43,643 nt of DNA from Bacillota bacterium (lineage in GTDB: Bacteria > Bacillota > Sulfobacillia > JAIMAT01), in the NCBI GenBank assembly GCA_023511835.1, contig JAIMAT010000010.1:1-43643 (forward strand), given 5' to 3'. Positions 14,590 to 22,544 of this stretch are shown piece after piece. Position numbers and translations under genes: made by a program. Position 1 is the stretch's first letter. Every line of letters begins with the position of its first letter. Below the pieces are notes generated by a model. It was not told the DNA's origin. It did no database searches and saw only the letters and a list, made by a program, of their open reading frames with translations.

Positions 14590-15503
14590 GCCGGGCGACG
14601 GAGCTGGCGGAGGCGGTCGGCGGGCCGGGCGGCTATCCGGTGGAGCTTCCTCCCGTCGACACGCGCTGGCGGAGGCGGAAGGACCGGCTGATGGTGGGGC
14701 TGACCGTCCTCGCCTTCGCCCTGGCGCTGGTGCCTCTCCTCCACATCCTGGGCTACACGCTCTGGCACGGCCTGCCGGTGCTCGACTGGGCCTTCTTCAC
14801 GCGCCTGCCGGCGCCGGTGGGGGAGGCGGGCGGAGGCGTCCTGCAGGCGCTGGTGGGGACGACGGTGATCGTCCTCCTGGCGGCGCTGATGGGCGTCCCG
14901 GTGGGGCTGTTGGCGGGCGTCTACCTGGCCGAGTTCGGCCGCGGGCGCTTCGCGGCCTGGCTCAGCTTCCTGAGCGACGTCCTGACCGGCGTCCCCTCCA
15001 TCACCGTGGGCATCTTCGCCTACACGGTGATCGTCGTCCCGATGCGCTCCTTCTCCGCCCTGTCGGGGGCGGTGGCGCTGGCCGTGCTGATGGTGCCGAC
15101 GGTGACGCGGACGACGGCCGACATGCTGCGGCTGGTGCCGGTGGAGATGCGCGACGGGGCGCTGGCGCTGGGCGCCCCCTACTGGTACGCGGTGCTGGCG
15201 GTGGAGATGCGACAGGCGCTGCCGGGCATCGTGACGGGCGTGCTCCTGGCGGTGGCCCGGGTGGCCGGGGAGACGGCGCCGCTCCTCTTCACCGCCTTCG
15301 GCTCCAACGTGCTGGTCTGGAACGTGCTGCGGCCCATGGCGACCATGACGCTCCAGATCTTCCAGTACTCCATCTCGCCCTGGCCGGCGCAGCAGCAGCT
15401 GGCCTGGGGCGCCGCCCTGGTCCTCATCCTGCTGGTGCTGGCGCTCAACCTGGGGGCGCGCGCCCTCGCCCGCCGCATGTCGCGCTACAACGCCGGGCGC
15501 TGA
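14586..15503 (+). CDS. pstA: Phosphate ABC transporter permease PstA
   Basis: The gene encodes 305 aa; the GTG start overlaps the pstC stop by 4 nt. A ~35-residue cytoplasmic leader precedes the first helix. Family motifs are LSDVLTGVPSITVGIFAYTV, the EAA loop GALALGAPYWYAVLAVEMRQALPGIVTGVLLAVARVAGETAPLLFTA, and the terminal VLALNLGARALARRM. It completes the membrane part of the phosphate importer. The substrate-binding protein PstS and the regulator PhoU are not encoded downstream: the next gene, on the opposite strand, overlaps the pstA 3' end by 19 nt. Confidence 0.92.
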   Translation: MSRATELAEAVGGPGGYPVELPPVDTRWRRRKDRLMVGLTVLAFALALVPLLHILGYTLWHGLPVLDWAFFTRLPAPVGEAGGGVLQALVGTTVIVLLAALMGVPVGLLAGVYLAEFGRGRFAAWLSFLSDVLTGVPSITVGIFAYTVIVVPMRSFSALSGAVALAVLMVPTVTRTTADMLRLVPVEMRDGALALGAPYWYAVLAVEMRQALPGIVTGVLLAVARVAGETAPLLFTAFGSNVLVWNVLRPMATMTLQIFQYSISPWPAQQQLAWGAALVLILLVLALNLGARALARRMSRYNAGR

Positions 15504-17614
15504 GCGAAGCCGCCCGTCTCCGGGCCGGCCGACGGTGCGCCCTCCCCCTCCGGGCCGGCCGCCGGCGAGCCGTCCTGCGGCCCCTCGCCGGCCTCCTCGG
15601 CCGCCTGGCCCAGCGGACGGAGGCGGAGGCTCTGCCGCCGCGGGCGGACCTGGGCCACCTGGACGCGGAGGCGGCCGCGCGCGGGTGCCGTCAGCCGCCC
15701 CTCCAGGCCGCCCAGGGCGGGAAGGGTGCAGGCGCCCGTCTCGCCGGCCTGGCCCTCGAAGACCTGGTCGCGGTGGAGCTCCAGGTAGCGCAGGAGCCAG
15801 TAGCGCTGGCGGGTCTGCAGGGCGCGCCGGACCTCGCTCATGCCGCGCTCGATGTAGCCGATCAGCTCGCCCATGGCCAGCTCGTCGTAGAAGGGCCGCC
15901 CCTCACGGAGCAGCGCCAGCAGCTGGCGCTGGGCCACCAGGTCGCCGAAGCGGCGCAGCGGCGAGGTGGCCTGGATGTAGGGGTTGAGCGCCAGCACCTC
16001 GTGCGGCCCCGGCTCCACGCTCACCCGGGCGCCCTCGCCGCGGCGCGAGGTGCGGAAGGGCGCGGGGACGCGGGAGCGCGCCAGGAAGCGGGCGAAACCG
16101 TGGTTCCCCCAGATCATGGCCTCGGCCACCAGGCGGCGCGCGGGCGTGTCGTAGAGCGGCTCCACCCGGATGCTGCCGCCTTCCACGCGCACCTCCACCT
16201 CGCTGTGCTCGAAGCGATGGGCGCCGGCGGCGACGCGCCCCTCCTCCAGGCGCTCGGTGAAGGCGCGCAGCCGCTCGAGAGGCGCGGCGAAACGCGCCTC
16301 CGGACCGGCCCCCGCCTCCCCGCCCCCGGCCAGCGTCCGGTCCACTTCGTCGTAGGTGAGGCGCGCGCTCAGACAGAGGAGCGCCAGCTCCAGCTCCTCC
16401 TCCAGCAACTCGCCGCTGGCGGCGTCGAAGCGGAGGTAGACGGAGAGGGCGGGCCTCGCCTCCCGTTCGCTGAGCGAGAGCCAGCCCTCCACCAGCTCGG
16501 CCGGGAACATGGGCAGGACGCCCTCGGGGAAGTAGAAGGTCTCGCCCCGCCGCATCGCCTCCCGCTCCAGCGGCCCGCCCGCGGGCACGGCCAGCGCCGG
16601 CGCGGCGATGTGGACGCCCAGGCAGAGGCGGTCGCCCTCTGCCCAGAAGGAGATGGCGTCGTCCACCTCGCGCGTCTCGGCCGAGTCCACCGCCAGGACC
16701 GGCGCCCCGACCGCCTCGGCGAGGGCGCGGGGGAGGCCGCTGCCGGGGCGCCTCTCCAGCAGCCGGCGCGCCTCCTCCAGCGCGGCCGCCGAGCGCCCGC
16801 GGGGCAGCTCGTGGCGCTCGAAGGTCTCGTTGACGTCCTGGTCGAGCACGCCGGCCGCCTCCAGCAGCTCCAGCGCCTCGTCGGCGCCCTCCAGGCCGGA
16901 GGCCTGCGCCAGCTCCGCCGAGGGCGGTCGCGCCTCGCCGTGGAGCGCCCAGAGCGCCAGGGCGCGCGCCTCGTCGCGCGCCTCGGGGGGCAGGAGCTCC
17001 TCGTGGATCCAGGCGGGGGCGGCGGGGTCCGGCGGCGCCGGAGGCGGCGGCTCCCCCTCCAGGCGGCGGGCCAGGGAGGGGCGGAGCCGCTCCACCCAGG
17101 CGGCCAGCGCCGCCAGCCGCCGGCCGCGTGCCTCCAGGGCGGAGGCCTCGCGCCGGGCCGCCTCGACCCGTTCCGCGCTGCGCGGCAGAAGGCGGCCCTC
17201 GGCCGCCTCGAAGAAGGTGTTCTCGCGCGACAGCTGGACGGCCAGGGCGAGGAGCGCCTCGGGGGCCGCTTCCTCGCCCAGGTAGAGGCGGGCGAGCTCC
17301 TCCAGGCGGAAGCCGGGCGGGGCGGCGGCGCGGCCCTCGCCGGCGACGCCGGCCGCCTCGTCCAGGGCGGCCGACCAGAGGAGCTCCAGGTCGACGGGCC
17401 AGCGCGCGGCCAGCGCCTCCAGGGCGGCGGCCACCTCCAGCCGCGAGGAAGGCTCGCCGACCCCCGGCGCCTCCCCGACCAGCCAGGCGCGCTCGGGCGC
17501 CAGCTCCACCCGCTCGCCGTCGGGCGCCAGCAGGAGCCAGCGGCCCCGCGGCCCGCCGTTCAGCCGCGCCGCCACCTGGAGCCGGCGGCGGCGCTCCCAG
17601 ACCACCATCTGCAT
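15485..17614 (-). CDS. RNB-domain ribonuclease (RNase II/R family)
   Basis: The gene encodes 709 aa from ATG 17614. It is a 3'-5' exoribonuclease-type protein. The N-terminal ~300 residues are a helical, Ala/Glu-rich region. The RNB domain begins at LAVDSAETREVDDAIS (308-322) with acidic Mg ligands D310, D318 and D319 and Glu at 316, where classical RNase II has Asp. It includes HIAAPALAVP, ETFYFPEGVLPMFP, LTYDEVDRTL and YIQATSPLRRFGDLVAQRQL, the RNA-clamping motif. A degenerate S1-like tail (~625-675) and a low-complexity C-terminus follow. Classical cold-shock domains are not obvious, so this resembles the shorter bacterial/plastid-type RNB proteins. It converges with and overlaps pstA. Confidence 0.85.
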   Translation of the reverse strand: MQMVVWERRRRLQVAARLNGGPRGRWLLLAPDGERVELAPERAWLVGEAPGVGEPSSRLEVAAALEALAARWPVDLELLWSAALDEAAGVAGEGRAAAPPGFRLEELARLYLGEEAAPEALLALAVQLSRENTFFEAAEGRLLPRSAERVEAARREASALEARGRRLAALAAWVERLRPSLARRLEGEPPPPAPPDPAAPAWIHEELLPPEARDEARALALWALHGEARPPSAELAQASGLEGADEALELLEAAGVLDQDVNETFERHELPRGRSAAALEEARRLLERRPGSGLPRALAEAVGAPVLAVDSAETREVDDAISFWAEGDRLCLGVHIAAPALAVPAGGPLEREAMRRGETFYFPEGVLPMFPAELVEGWLSLSEREARPALSVYLRFDAASGELLEEELELALLCLSARLTYDEVDRTLAGGGEAGAGPEARFAAPLERLRAFTERLEEGRVAAGAHRFEHSEVEVRVEGGSIRVEPLYDTPARRLVAEAMIWGNHGFARFLARSRVPAPFRTSRRGEGARVSVEPGPHEVLALNPYIQATSPLRRFGDLVAQRQLLALLREGRPFYDELAMGELIGYIERGMSEVRRALQTRQRYWLLRYLELHRDQVFEGQAGETGACTLPALGGLEGRLTAPARGRLRVQVAQVRPRRQSLRLRPLGQAAEEAGEGPQDGSPAAGPEGEGAPSAGPETGGFAQRPAL

Positions 17615-17652
17615 GAGTCCAGTCTATCCGCTGCCTACCCGGGACGCACGGA

Positions 17653-17673
17653 GGCGGGCCCGACGGGCCCGCC
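17653..17673 (-). terminator. GC-rich 9-bp hairpin between doxX-like and RNB genes
   Basis: GGCGGGCCC (17653-17661) pairs with GGGCCCGCC (17665-17673) over a 3-nt loop. It lies downstream of the doxX-like gene on the minus strand. No U-tract follows on either strand, so termination is suggested by position only. Confidence 0.35.
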
Positions 17674-17706
17674 CCGCGCCCGAGCCGCCTGCCGGCCCGC
17701 CGAGGC

Positions 17707-18246
17707 TCAGCCGGCGGCCTCTCCCCGGGCGGCCTCCGCCTCTTCCCGGCGCCCGAAGAGGCGCGGCCAGAGCCAGCGGTCGACGCCCAGGTAGCCCGCG
17801 TTGGTCCCGGCCACCAGGATGAGCAGGGCCAGCGTGTAGAGCCAGCCGTTGGAACTGGAGGAGCCGGCCAGCATGAAGTTGAGGTTCATCAGCGCCCCGC
17901 CTGCGGCGGCGATGGGGGTGAGGAAGCCGAAGATCAGCCCCAGCCCGACGAGCAGCTCCGCCCCCACGATGAAGTAGGAGAAGGCCGGACCGGCGTGGAT
18001 GTTGATCAGGAAGTGCAGGAAGTCGCGGTACCACCAGTGCGCGGAACCGGGGACCGGCTTGCCGTCGGGACCCACCAGCAGGCCCGCGCCCTTCGTCCAG
18101 AAGCCCGTGATGGCCGTCCCGGCCTTGGCGCCCACCCAGACGTCCTCGTGCAGCTTCTCCCAGCCCGCGACCAGCCACTGCCAGCCGACGTAGACGCGCA
18201 GCAGGAGCCAGATCCAGCTGTAGGCCCGGTCGCGGAAGAGTCGCAT
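17707..18246 (-). CDS. DoxX-family membrane protein
   Basis: The gene encodes 179 aa from ATG 18246, with AAGGTGGG just upstream; the frame is open further but is then low complexity. The protein has four hydrophobic helices: WIWLLLRVYVGWQWLVAGWEKL, FLINIHAGPAFSYFIVGAELLVGLGLIFGFLTPIAAAGGALMNLNFMLAG, and WLYTLALLILVAGTNAGYLGVDRWLWP. The RVYVGWQWLVAGWEKL and GAELLVGLGLIFG patterns are typical of the DoxX/TQO small-subunit family. Members take part in thiosulfate:quinone oxidoreductase or in redox-stress complexes; the partner subunit is not seen here, so the role is open. Confidence 0.8.
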   Translation of the reverse strand: MRLFRDRAYSWIWLLLRVYVGWQWLVAGWEKLHEDVWVGAKAGTAITGFWTKGAGLLVGPDGKPVPGSAHWWYRDFLHFLINIHAGPAFSYFIVGAELLVGLGLIFGFLTPIAAAGGALMNLNFMLAGSSSSNGWLYTLALLILVAGTNAGYLGVDRWLWPRLFGRREEAEAARGEAAG

Positions 18247-18433
18247 GACGCCCACCTTCGACGCCTCCTTCCCGGGGAGCGTCCGGGGTTCTCCTCCGGG
18301 CCGGGCTCGCCGTCCCGGCCCGCCTCCGCCTCCCCGCATCGGCCCGAGCGTAGCGGCGGGCGCGGGCGGCCGTTCATCCGCCCGCGAGAGTAACTTCTGC
18401 CCGATCTCCTGGTGTTTCTGCCCTTCTCGCCCA

Positions 18434-18461
18434 TTGGCGCCTCGGTCCTGGACCTTACAAT
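18434..18461 (+). promoter_or_regulatory. Sigma-A-type promoter for citrate synthase
   Basis: TTGGCG (18434-18439), a 16-nt spacer and TACAAT (18456-18461) lie 149 nt upstream of the citrate synthase start, inside the 363-bp gap from the doxX-like start (18246). The area around the -10 is clearly more A/T-rich than its surroundings. The remainder of the gap shows no gene; the 5' untranslated region would be ~140 nt long. Confidence 0.5.
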
Positions 18462-18609
18462 GAATCTAGGTTCACCAACTTACACGACGGCCGCCGCCGG
18501 CAGGCGCAGTCAGGCGGGATGGCGAATAGGATTCCGGGCGCCCGGGCCCCGGGGACGTCTTCGGTTGGGCGGGCCCGCCGGCGCAGCCGCGTGCGATGGG
18601 GGGATGGAG

Positions 18610-19734
18610 ATGCCCAACGAGACGCCGAAGGCGGGTCTGGAAGACGTCGTCGCCGGGATGTCCGAGATCTGTTTCATCGACGGCCTGGAGGGACGCCTGC
18701 TCTACCGGGGCTACGACATCCACGACCTGGCCGAGCATGCGTCCTTCGAGGAGGTCGTCTACCTGCTCTGGTACGGCGCGCTGCCCACGCGGGCGCAGCT
18801 GGAGCGGCTGGAGTCCGAGCTGGGCGGCCACCGGCTGCCCGCGGACGTGCTGGAGTACCTGCGCCGGGCGCCGAAGCAGGCCAACCCCATGTCCATCCTG
18901 CGCACGGCCGTCAGCATGCTCTCGGACAGCGACGAGCGGGCCGACGACAACTCGCGCGAGGCCAACCTGGCCAAGGCGGCGCGGATGACGGCGCTCATCC
19001 CGGCCATCGTGGCCGCCTACGCCCGGCTGCGCCAGGGCCTGGAGCCGGTGGAGCCGCGGCCGGAGCTGGGCCTGGCCCGGAACTTCCTCTACATGCTCAA
19101 CGGCCGCCAGCCCGAGGAGCGCGTCGGCCGCATGTTCGACGTCTGCCTGGTGCTGCACGCCGACCACGAGCTGAACGCCTCCACCTTCGCCGCGCGCGAG
19201 ACGGTCAGCACGCTCTCCGACCTCTACTCGGCGATCACGTCGGCCGTCGGCACGCTCAAGGGCCCCTCGCACGGCGGCGCCAACACGGCCGTGATGAAGA
19301 TGCTGCTGGAGATCGGCGAGCCGGAGCGGGTGGACGCCTGGATCCACGAGGCGCTGGACAACAAGAAGAAGATCATGGGCTTCGGCCACCGCGTCTACCG
19401 CACCGAGGACCCGCGGGCGACGCACCTGCGCGAGTTCTCCCGCGAGCTCTGCGAGCGGACCGGGAACGGCAAGTACTTCCTGATGCAGCAGCGCATCGAG
19501 GAGATCATGCTCCAGGAGAAGGGGCTCTACCCCAACGTCGACTTCTACTCGGCGACCACCTACTACTCCATGGGCATCCCGGTCGACCTCTTCACGCCCA
19601 TCTTCGCCGTCAGCCGCATCTCCGGCTGGACGGCGCACGCGCTGGAGCAGTACGCCAACAACCGGCTGATCCGGCCGCGCGCCGAGTACGTGGGACCGAC
19701 CCGCGAGACGTACGTGCCCATCGACGAGCGCTGA
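18610..19734 (+). CDS. gltA: Citrate synthase
   Basis: The gene encodes 374 aa. ATG 18610 has a G-run 6 nt upstream; the in-frame ATG 18604 abuts that run. It condenses acetyl-CoA and oxaloacetate at the entry to the TCA cycle. Catalytic motifs are intact: GPSHGGAN (His), GFGHRVYRTEDPRA (second His) and NVDFYSATTYYSMGIP (Asp), plus the N-terminal ICFIDGLEGRLLYRGYDIHDLAEHASFEEV. Length and motifs fit the short Gram-positive/archaeal citrate synthases. A 2-methylcitrate synthase cannot be excluded by sequence alone, but no prp genes are nearby. Confidence 0.92.
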   Translation: MPNETPKAGLEDVVAGMSEICFIDGLEGRLLYRGYDIHDLAEHASFEEVVYLLWYGALPTRAQLERLESELGGHRLPADVLEYLRRAPKQANPMSILRTAVSMLSDSDERADDNSREANLAKAARMTALIPAIVAAYARLRQGLEPVEPRPELGLARNFLYMLNGRQPEERVGRMFDVCLVLHADHELNASTFAARETVSTLSDLYSAITSAVGTLKGPSHGGANTAVMKMLLEIGEPERVDAWIHEALDNKKKIMGFGHRVYRTEDPRATHLREFSRELCERTGNGKYFLMQQRIEEIMLQEKGLYPNVDFYSATTYYSMGIPVDLFTPIFAVSRISGWTAHALEQYANNRLIRPRAEYVGPTRETYVPIDER

Positions 19735-19741
19735 GCGTGCG

Positions 19742-19832
19742 GGCGCCCCGCCTCCGGCAGGCGCGGGGGCGGGGCGCCAGGCCGCGGCGGAAGGCCCCGC
19801 CCGCCGGCCCGGCTGCCGGTGGGCGGGGCCTT
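19742..19832 (+). terminator. Two tandem GC-rich terminator hairpins after citrate synthase
   Basis: Stem 1: an 11-bp perfect repeat, 19742-19752 with 19768-19778. Stem 2: a 12-bp perfect repeat, 19791-19802 with 19821-19832, starting AAGG and ending CCTT. They occupy the gap between citrate synthase and the convergent EamA gene, and being symmetrical could serve both. T-tracts are minimal, as is common in very GC-rich genomes. Confidence 0.6.
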
Positions 19833-19884
19833 CTCGTCGGCGGGGGAAGGGCCCGGCGGCCGGCTCCGGCCCCTCCGCGCGCGG

Positions 19885-20865
19885 CTAGCGGGCGGCGGAG
19901 CCGGCCCGCCGTGGCGCCCGGTCCCCGGCTTCGGACGCTTCGGGCTCGCCGTGGACCAGCCAGACGAGGCCCGCCAGCAGGACCAGCGCGCCCAGCAGCT
20001 GGCTCGGGGCGAGGCGCTCACCCAGGAGGAGGACGCCCCAGAGCAGGGCGAAGACGGGCTCGCTGGTGGCCAGGATGGCCGTCCGGGCCGGCCCGATGCG
20101 CTCCAGGCTGCGCGCCAGGGCCAGGATGGCGACGAAGGTGGGGACGAGGCCGAGGGCGAGGGAGGCCCACCAGGCGCCGGCGCTCCAGCCGCCGGGACCT
20201 CCCCGGAGCCAGCTCCAGGCCATGCTCCCCGAGCCGGGCAGAGCGGCGCCGGTCCAGGCGGCCACGGCCAGGAGGGCGAGGAGCCCCCAGGAGACGGAGA
20301 GGCGGGCGGCCCGCTCGGGCGGCGTGCCGGCGGCGATCACCCGGTGGACCAGGAGCATCTGCACGGTGTTGGAGAGCGCCGCGGCCAGCGCCAGGAGGAC
20401 GCCTGCCGACCACTCCCGTCCGCCGGCCCAGGAGGCGCCCGCCACCAGGAAGGTGCCCGCCAGCGCCACCGCCAGCGCGGCCACCCGCCGGCGCGTCAGC
20501 CGCTCCTCCCCCAGCCAGTGCGCGCCCAGGGAGACCCAGACCGGATAGGTGTAGAGGAGCAGGATGGCGAGCGAGGTGGGCAGCCGGGCGAAGCTGGCGA
20601 AGAGGAGAAGGGTGGTGCCAGCGTAGCCGACGACGCCGGAGAGCACCAGCTCGAGCCGGAGGCTTCGCGGAGCGGGTGCGGCCTCCTCCCGGCCCCCGGC
20701 GCCCAGCCGCTCGGCGGCGCGGAGTGCCAGCACGGCGACCGCGTAGCGAAGGAGCAGCACGGGCGGGACGGCCCCGCCGCCCGCGGCGGCGGCGCGGGCG
20801 AGCAGACCCTCGGTGCTGAAGGCGAGGGCGGAGAGGATGGCCCAGAGAAAGCCCGGCAACGGCAA
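19885..20865 (-). CDS. EamA/DMT-family transporter
   Basis: The gene encodes ~326 aa from TTG 20865; TTG 20859 has better ribosome-binding-site spacing. Ten hydrophobic helices form two EamA repeats: GFLWAILSALAFSTEGLLAR through AILLLYTYPVWVSLGAHWLGEERLTRR, then SAGVLLALAAALSNTVQMLLVHRV through ATSEPVFALLWGVLLLGERLAPSQLLGALVLLAGL. The paired ...LGE(R)L endings are diagnostic. Members export amino acids or metabolites; the substrate is not inferable. It lies 9 nt downstream of the XRE regulator, so the two are probably co-transcribed and the regulator may control its own operon. Confidence 0.82.
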   Translation of the reverse strand: MPLPGFLWAILSALAFSTEGLLARAAAAGGGAVPPVLLLRYAVAVLALRAAERLGAGGREEAAPAPRSLRLELVLSGVVGYAGTTLLLFASFARLPTSLAILLLYTYPVWVSLGAHWLGEERLTRRRVAALAVALAGTFLVAGASWAGGREWSAGVLLALAAALSNTVQMLLVHRVIAAGTPPERAARLSVSWGLLALLAVAAWTGAALPGSGSMAWSWLRGGPGGWSAGAWWASLALGLVPTFVAILALARSLERIGPARTAILATSEPVFALLWGVLLLGERLAPSQLLGALVLLAGLVWLVHGEPEASEAGDRAPRRAGSAAR

Positions 20866-20874
20866 GACCCCTCG

Positions 20875-21369
20875 TCAGGACGGCCGGCGAGCCTCCTCCC
20901 GTCCCGGAGACGGGCCGCCCGGGCCGAGGAGCGCCAGCAGAGAGCAGAGCTGCTCCACCACCGGCGGCTCGAAGGAAGCCGCCAGCTGGATCAAGCGGCG
21001 CAAGTCGGGCCGGTCCAGGAGGAGCGTGGCCGTCTCGCGCAGGTCGCGCGGCAGGTAGGAGACCAGCGAGGCGGTGTCGCCCAGGATCTCGGCCATGCTG
21101 ACGCCGTAGGTGGTGGCCAGCTCGCGCAGCGTCTCCAGGTCCGGCTGCCGCTCGCCCCGCTCGTAGCGGCCGATGGTGGAGAAGTGCCTGCCGGTCAGCC
21201 GCTCGACGTCGTAGAGGCTGAGATGACGCTCGAGGCGGAGGCGCCTGAGCCTCTCGCCCAGGCTGCGCACCGCCGGACGCCCGGCGGCGCCGGCCCCCGG
21301 CACTCGCGGGTCTGGCGTCTCGCGCCCTCCGCGCCCTCCCGCCGGCATCCTGGCGGCCTCGCCTCCCAC
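20875..21369 (-). CDS. XRE-family transcriptional regulator
   Basis: The gene encodes 164 aa from GTG 21369, with AAAGGTGG immediately upstream; internal starts cannot be excluded because the first ~36 residues are low complexity. The helix-turn-helix is LGERLRRLRLERHLSLYDVERLTGRHFSTIGRYERGERQPDLETLRELATTYGVSMAEIL (~37-96), a Cro/CI-type domain. A C-terminal helical region (~105-150) with LLLDRPDLRRLIQLAASFEPPVVEQL follows and may mediate oligomerisation. An inverted repeat at 21405-21511 in its promoter region is a candidate operator. Confidence 0.8.
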   Translation of the reverse strand: MGGEAARMPAGGRGGRETPDPRVPGAGAAGRPAVRSLGERLRRLRLERHLSLYDVERLTGRHFSTIGRYERGERQPDLETLRELATTYGVSMAEILGDTASLVSYLPRDLRETATLLLDRPDLRRLIQLAASFEPPVVEQLCSLLALLGPGGPSPGREEARRPS

Positions 21370-21404
21370 GCCACCTTTGGCGCGGGACGGCCGCTCACCT
21401 ATAG

Positions 21405-21511
21405 CCGTTTTGTCACGTCCTGCGCCTTCCGGCGTCCAGGACGGGCCGCCCGCCGGCCGCGTCCCGCGGCGCGGCCGGCGGTTCCGGCGTGCCCAGCATA
21501 CGACAAAACCG
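21405..21511. promoter_or_regulatory. Widely spaced inverted repeat upstream of the XRE regulator
   Basis: CCGTTTTGTCA at 21405-21415 recurs inverted as CGACAAAACCG at 21501-21511 (core TTTTGTC/GACAAAA). The first copy lies ~36 nt upstream of the XRE start beside a TATAGG-like -10 on the minus strand. Both are islands of A/T in GC-rich DNA. They may be operator half-sites for the adjacent regulator. The rest of the 199-bp gap to the SIMPL gene holds no gene. Confidence 0.35.
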
Positions 21512-21568
21512 CGGCGACCGGCGGGAGCCGTGCGGGGGGCGCCGGCGTGGCCGGCGCTCGTCGCCCGC

Positions 21569-22375
21569 CTAGCCGCCCGCGGGGGCCGCGTCGAAGACCG
21601 CCTGGACGGTGGCGGTGACGGTCAGCTGGCCCGGCTGGAGCGGCACGGCCGCCTCGGCCGCCGGCAGGGAACGGACGGCGAAGGGGATGGGCGAGCCGGC
21701 GTCGCCCACCTGGAGCGAGCGCAGACCCAGGAGGCGCAGACCGGCGTGGGCCGCCGCCGCCTGGGCGCGCTCGCGCGCGTCGTCGATGGCCAGCTGGACC
21801 GCCTGGCGCTCCAGCGCGCTGCGGTCGCGCAGATCGAAGACGACCCCGCCCGACTGGTTGGCCCCGGCCTGGGCGGCGGCGTCGAGGACGGCGCCGGCGC
21901 GGTCGGCCGGCACGCCGACGGAGAGCATGTGGACCGCCTCGTAGGCCGACGGGGCGGCGGCCGTTCCCTCCGAGCCGTAGACGGGGGCGAGCGAGTAGTC
22001 GGAGGTCTGGATCTGCCGGCTGTCGACGCCGGCCTGGCGGAGCGCCTGGAGCACCTTTTCCATCGCGGCGCCGGCCGCCTGCGAGGCGGCCTGGGCGCTG
22101 GCGGCGCGTACGCGGACGCCCAGCTGGAGCCGCGCCCAGTCGGGCGTCGCCTGGACGCTTCCGCTGCCGCCCACGGTGAGGGTGGCCGTCCCGTCCGCCG
22201 AGCCGGCCGGCGCGGCCAGGGCGGCCGCCTGCGGCGGGCGGCGGAGCGGGACGGGCAGGCCCGGCAGGACCAGGAGGGCGAGCAGGCCGAGGAGCGCCAG
22301 CAGCGCCGCCGCCAGCACCGGGAGCGCGGCGCGGGGGCTGCGCGGCGGCGGGACGGAGGAGCCTTGCGACGTCAT
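21569..22375 (-). CDS. SIMPL-domain (DUF541) secreted/anchored protein
   Basis: The gene encodes 268 aa from ATG 22375, with GGGAGGTG 6 nt upstream; the open frame extends further but lacks signals. A proline-rich N-terminus precedes one signal anchor (ALPVLAAALLALLGLLALLVLPGLPV). The SIMPL domain follows: ATLTVGGSGSVQATPDWARLQLGVRVRA, SRQIQTSDYSLAPVYG and a YEAVHMLSVGVP core, then GANQSGGVVFDLRDRSALERQAVQLAIDDARERAQAAA. SIMPL proteins (BP26/OMP28, YggE-like) form oligomeric periplasmic or surface assemblies with stress-related roles. Here it would face the outside of the membrane. It is divergent from the VanW gene. Confidence 0.82.
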   Translation of the reverse strand: MTSQGSSVPPPRSPRAALPVLAAALLALLGLLALLVLPGLPVPLRRPPQAAALAAPAGSADGTATLTVGGSGSVQATPDWARLQLGVRVRAASAQAASQAAGAAMEKVLQALRQAGVDSRQIQTSDYSLAPVYGSEGTAAAPSAYEAVHMLSVGVPADRAGAVLDAAAQAGANQSGGVVFDLRDRSALERQAVQLAIDDARERAQAAAAHAGLRLLGLRSLQVGDAGSPIPFAVRSLPAAEAAVPLQPGQLTVTATVQAVFDAAPAGG

Positions 22376-22544
22376 GGGAACACCTCCCGCCCTCTGAGAC
22401 GTGTCGCGAGGAAGGAAGTTCCGGCGGCGCCAGCTTCCTCCCGCTGCGCCAGCCCGCCACTGGCCTGCTGCCCGCTGGCGGGCGGCGGTGCAACTGCCAG
22501 CTTGGCCGGCGCGGGCGCTCCAAAAGCTCTTCGGGGTGAGATGC

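Noticed and set aside
14576-17794. A 1072-codon open frame on the + strand
   Set aside because: It overlaps pstA in another frame and is antisense to the RNB ribonuclease. It is repetitive Gly/Arg/Ala sequence with no domain.
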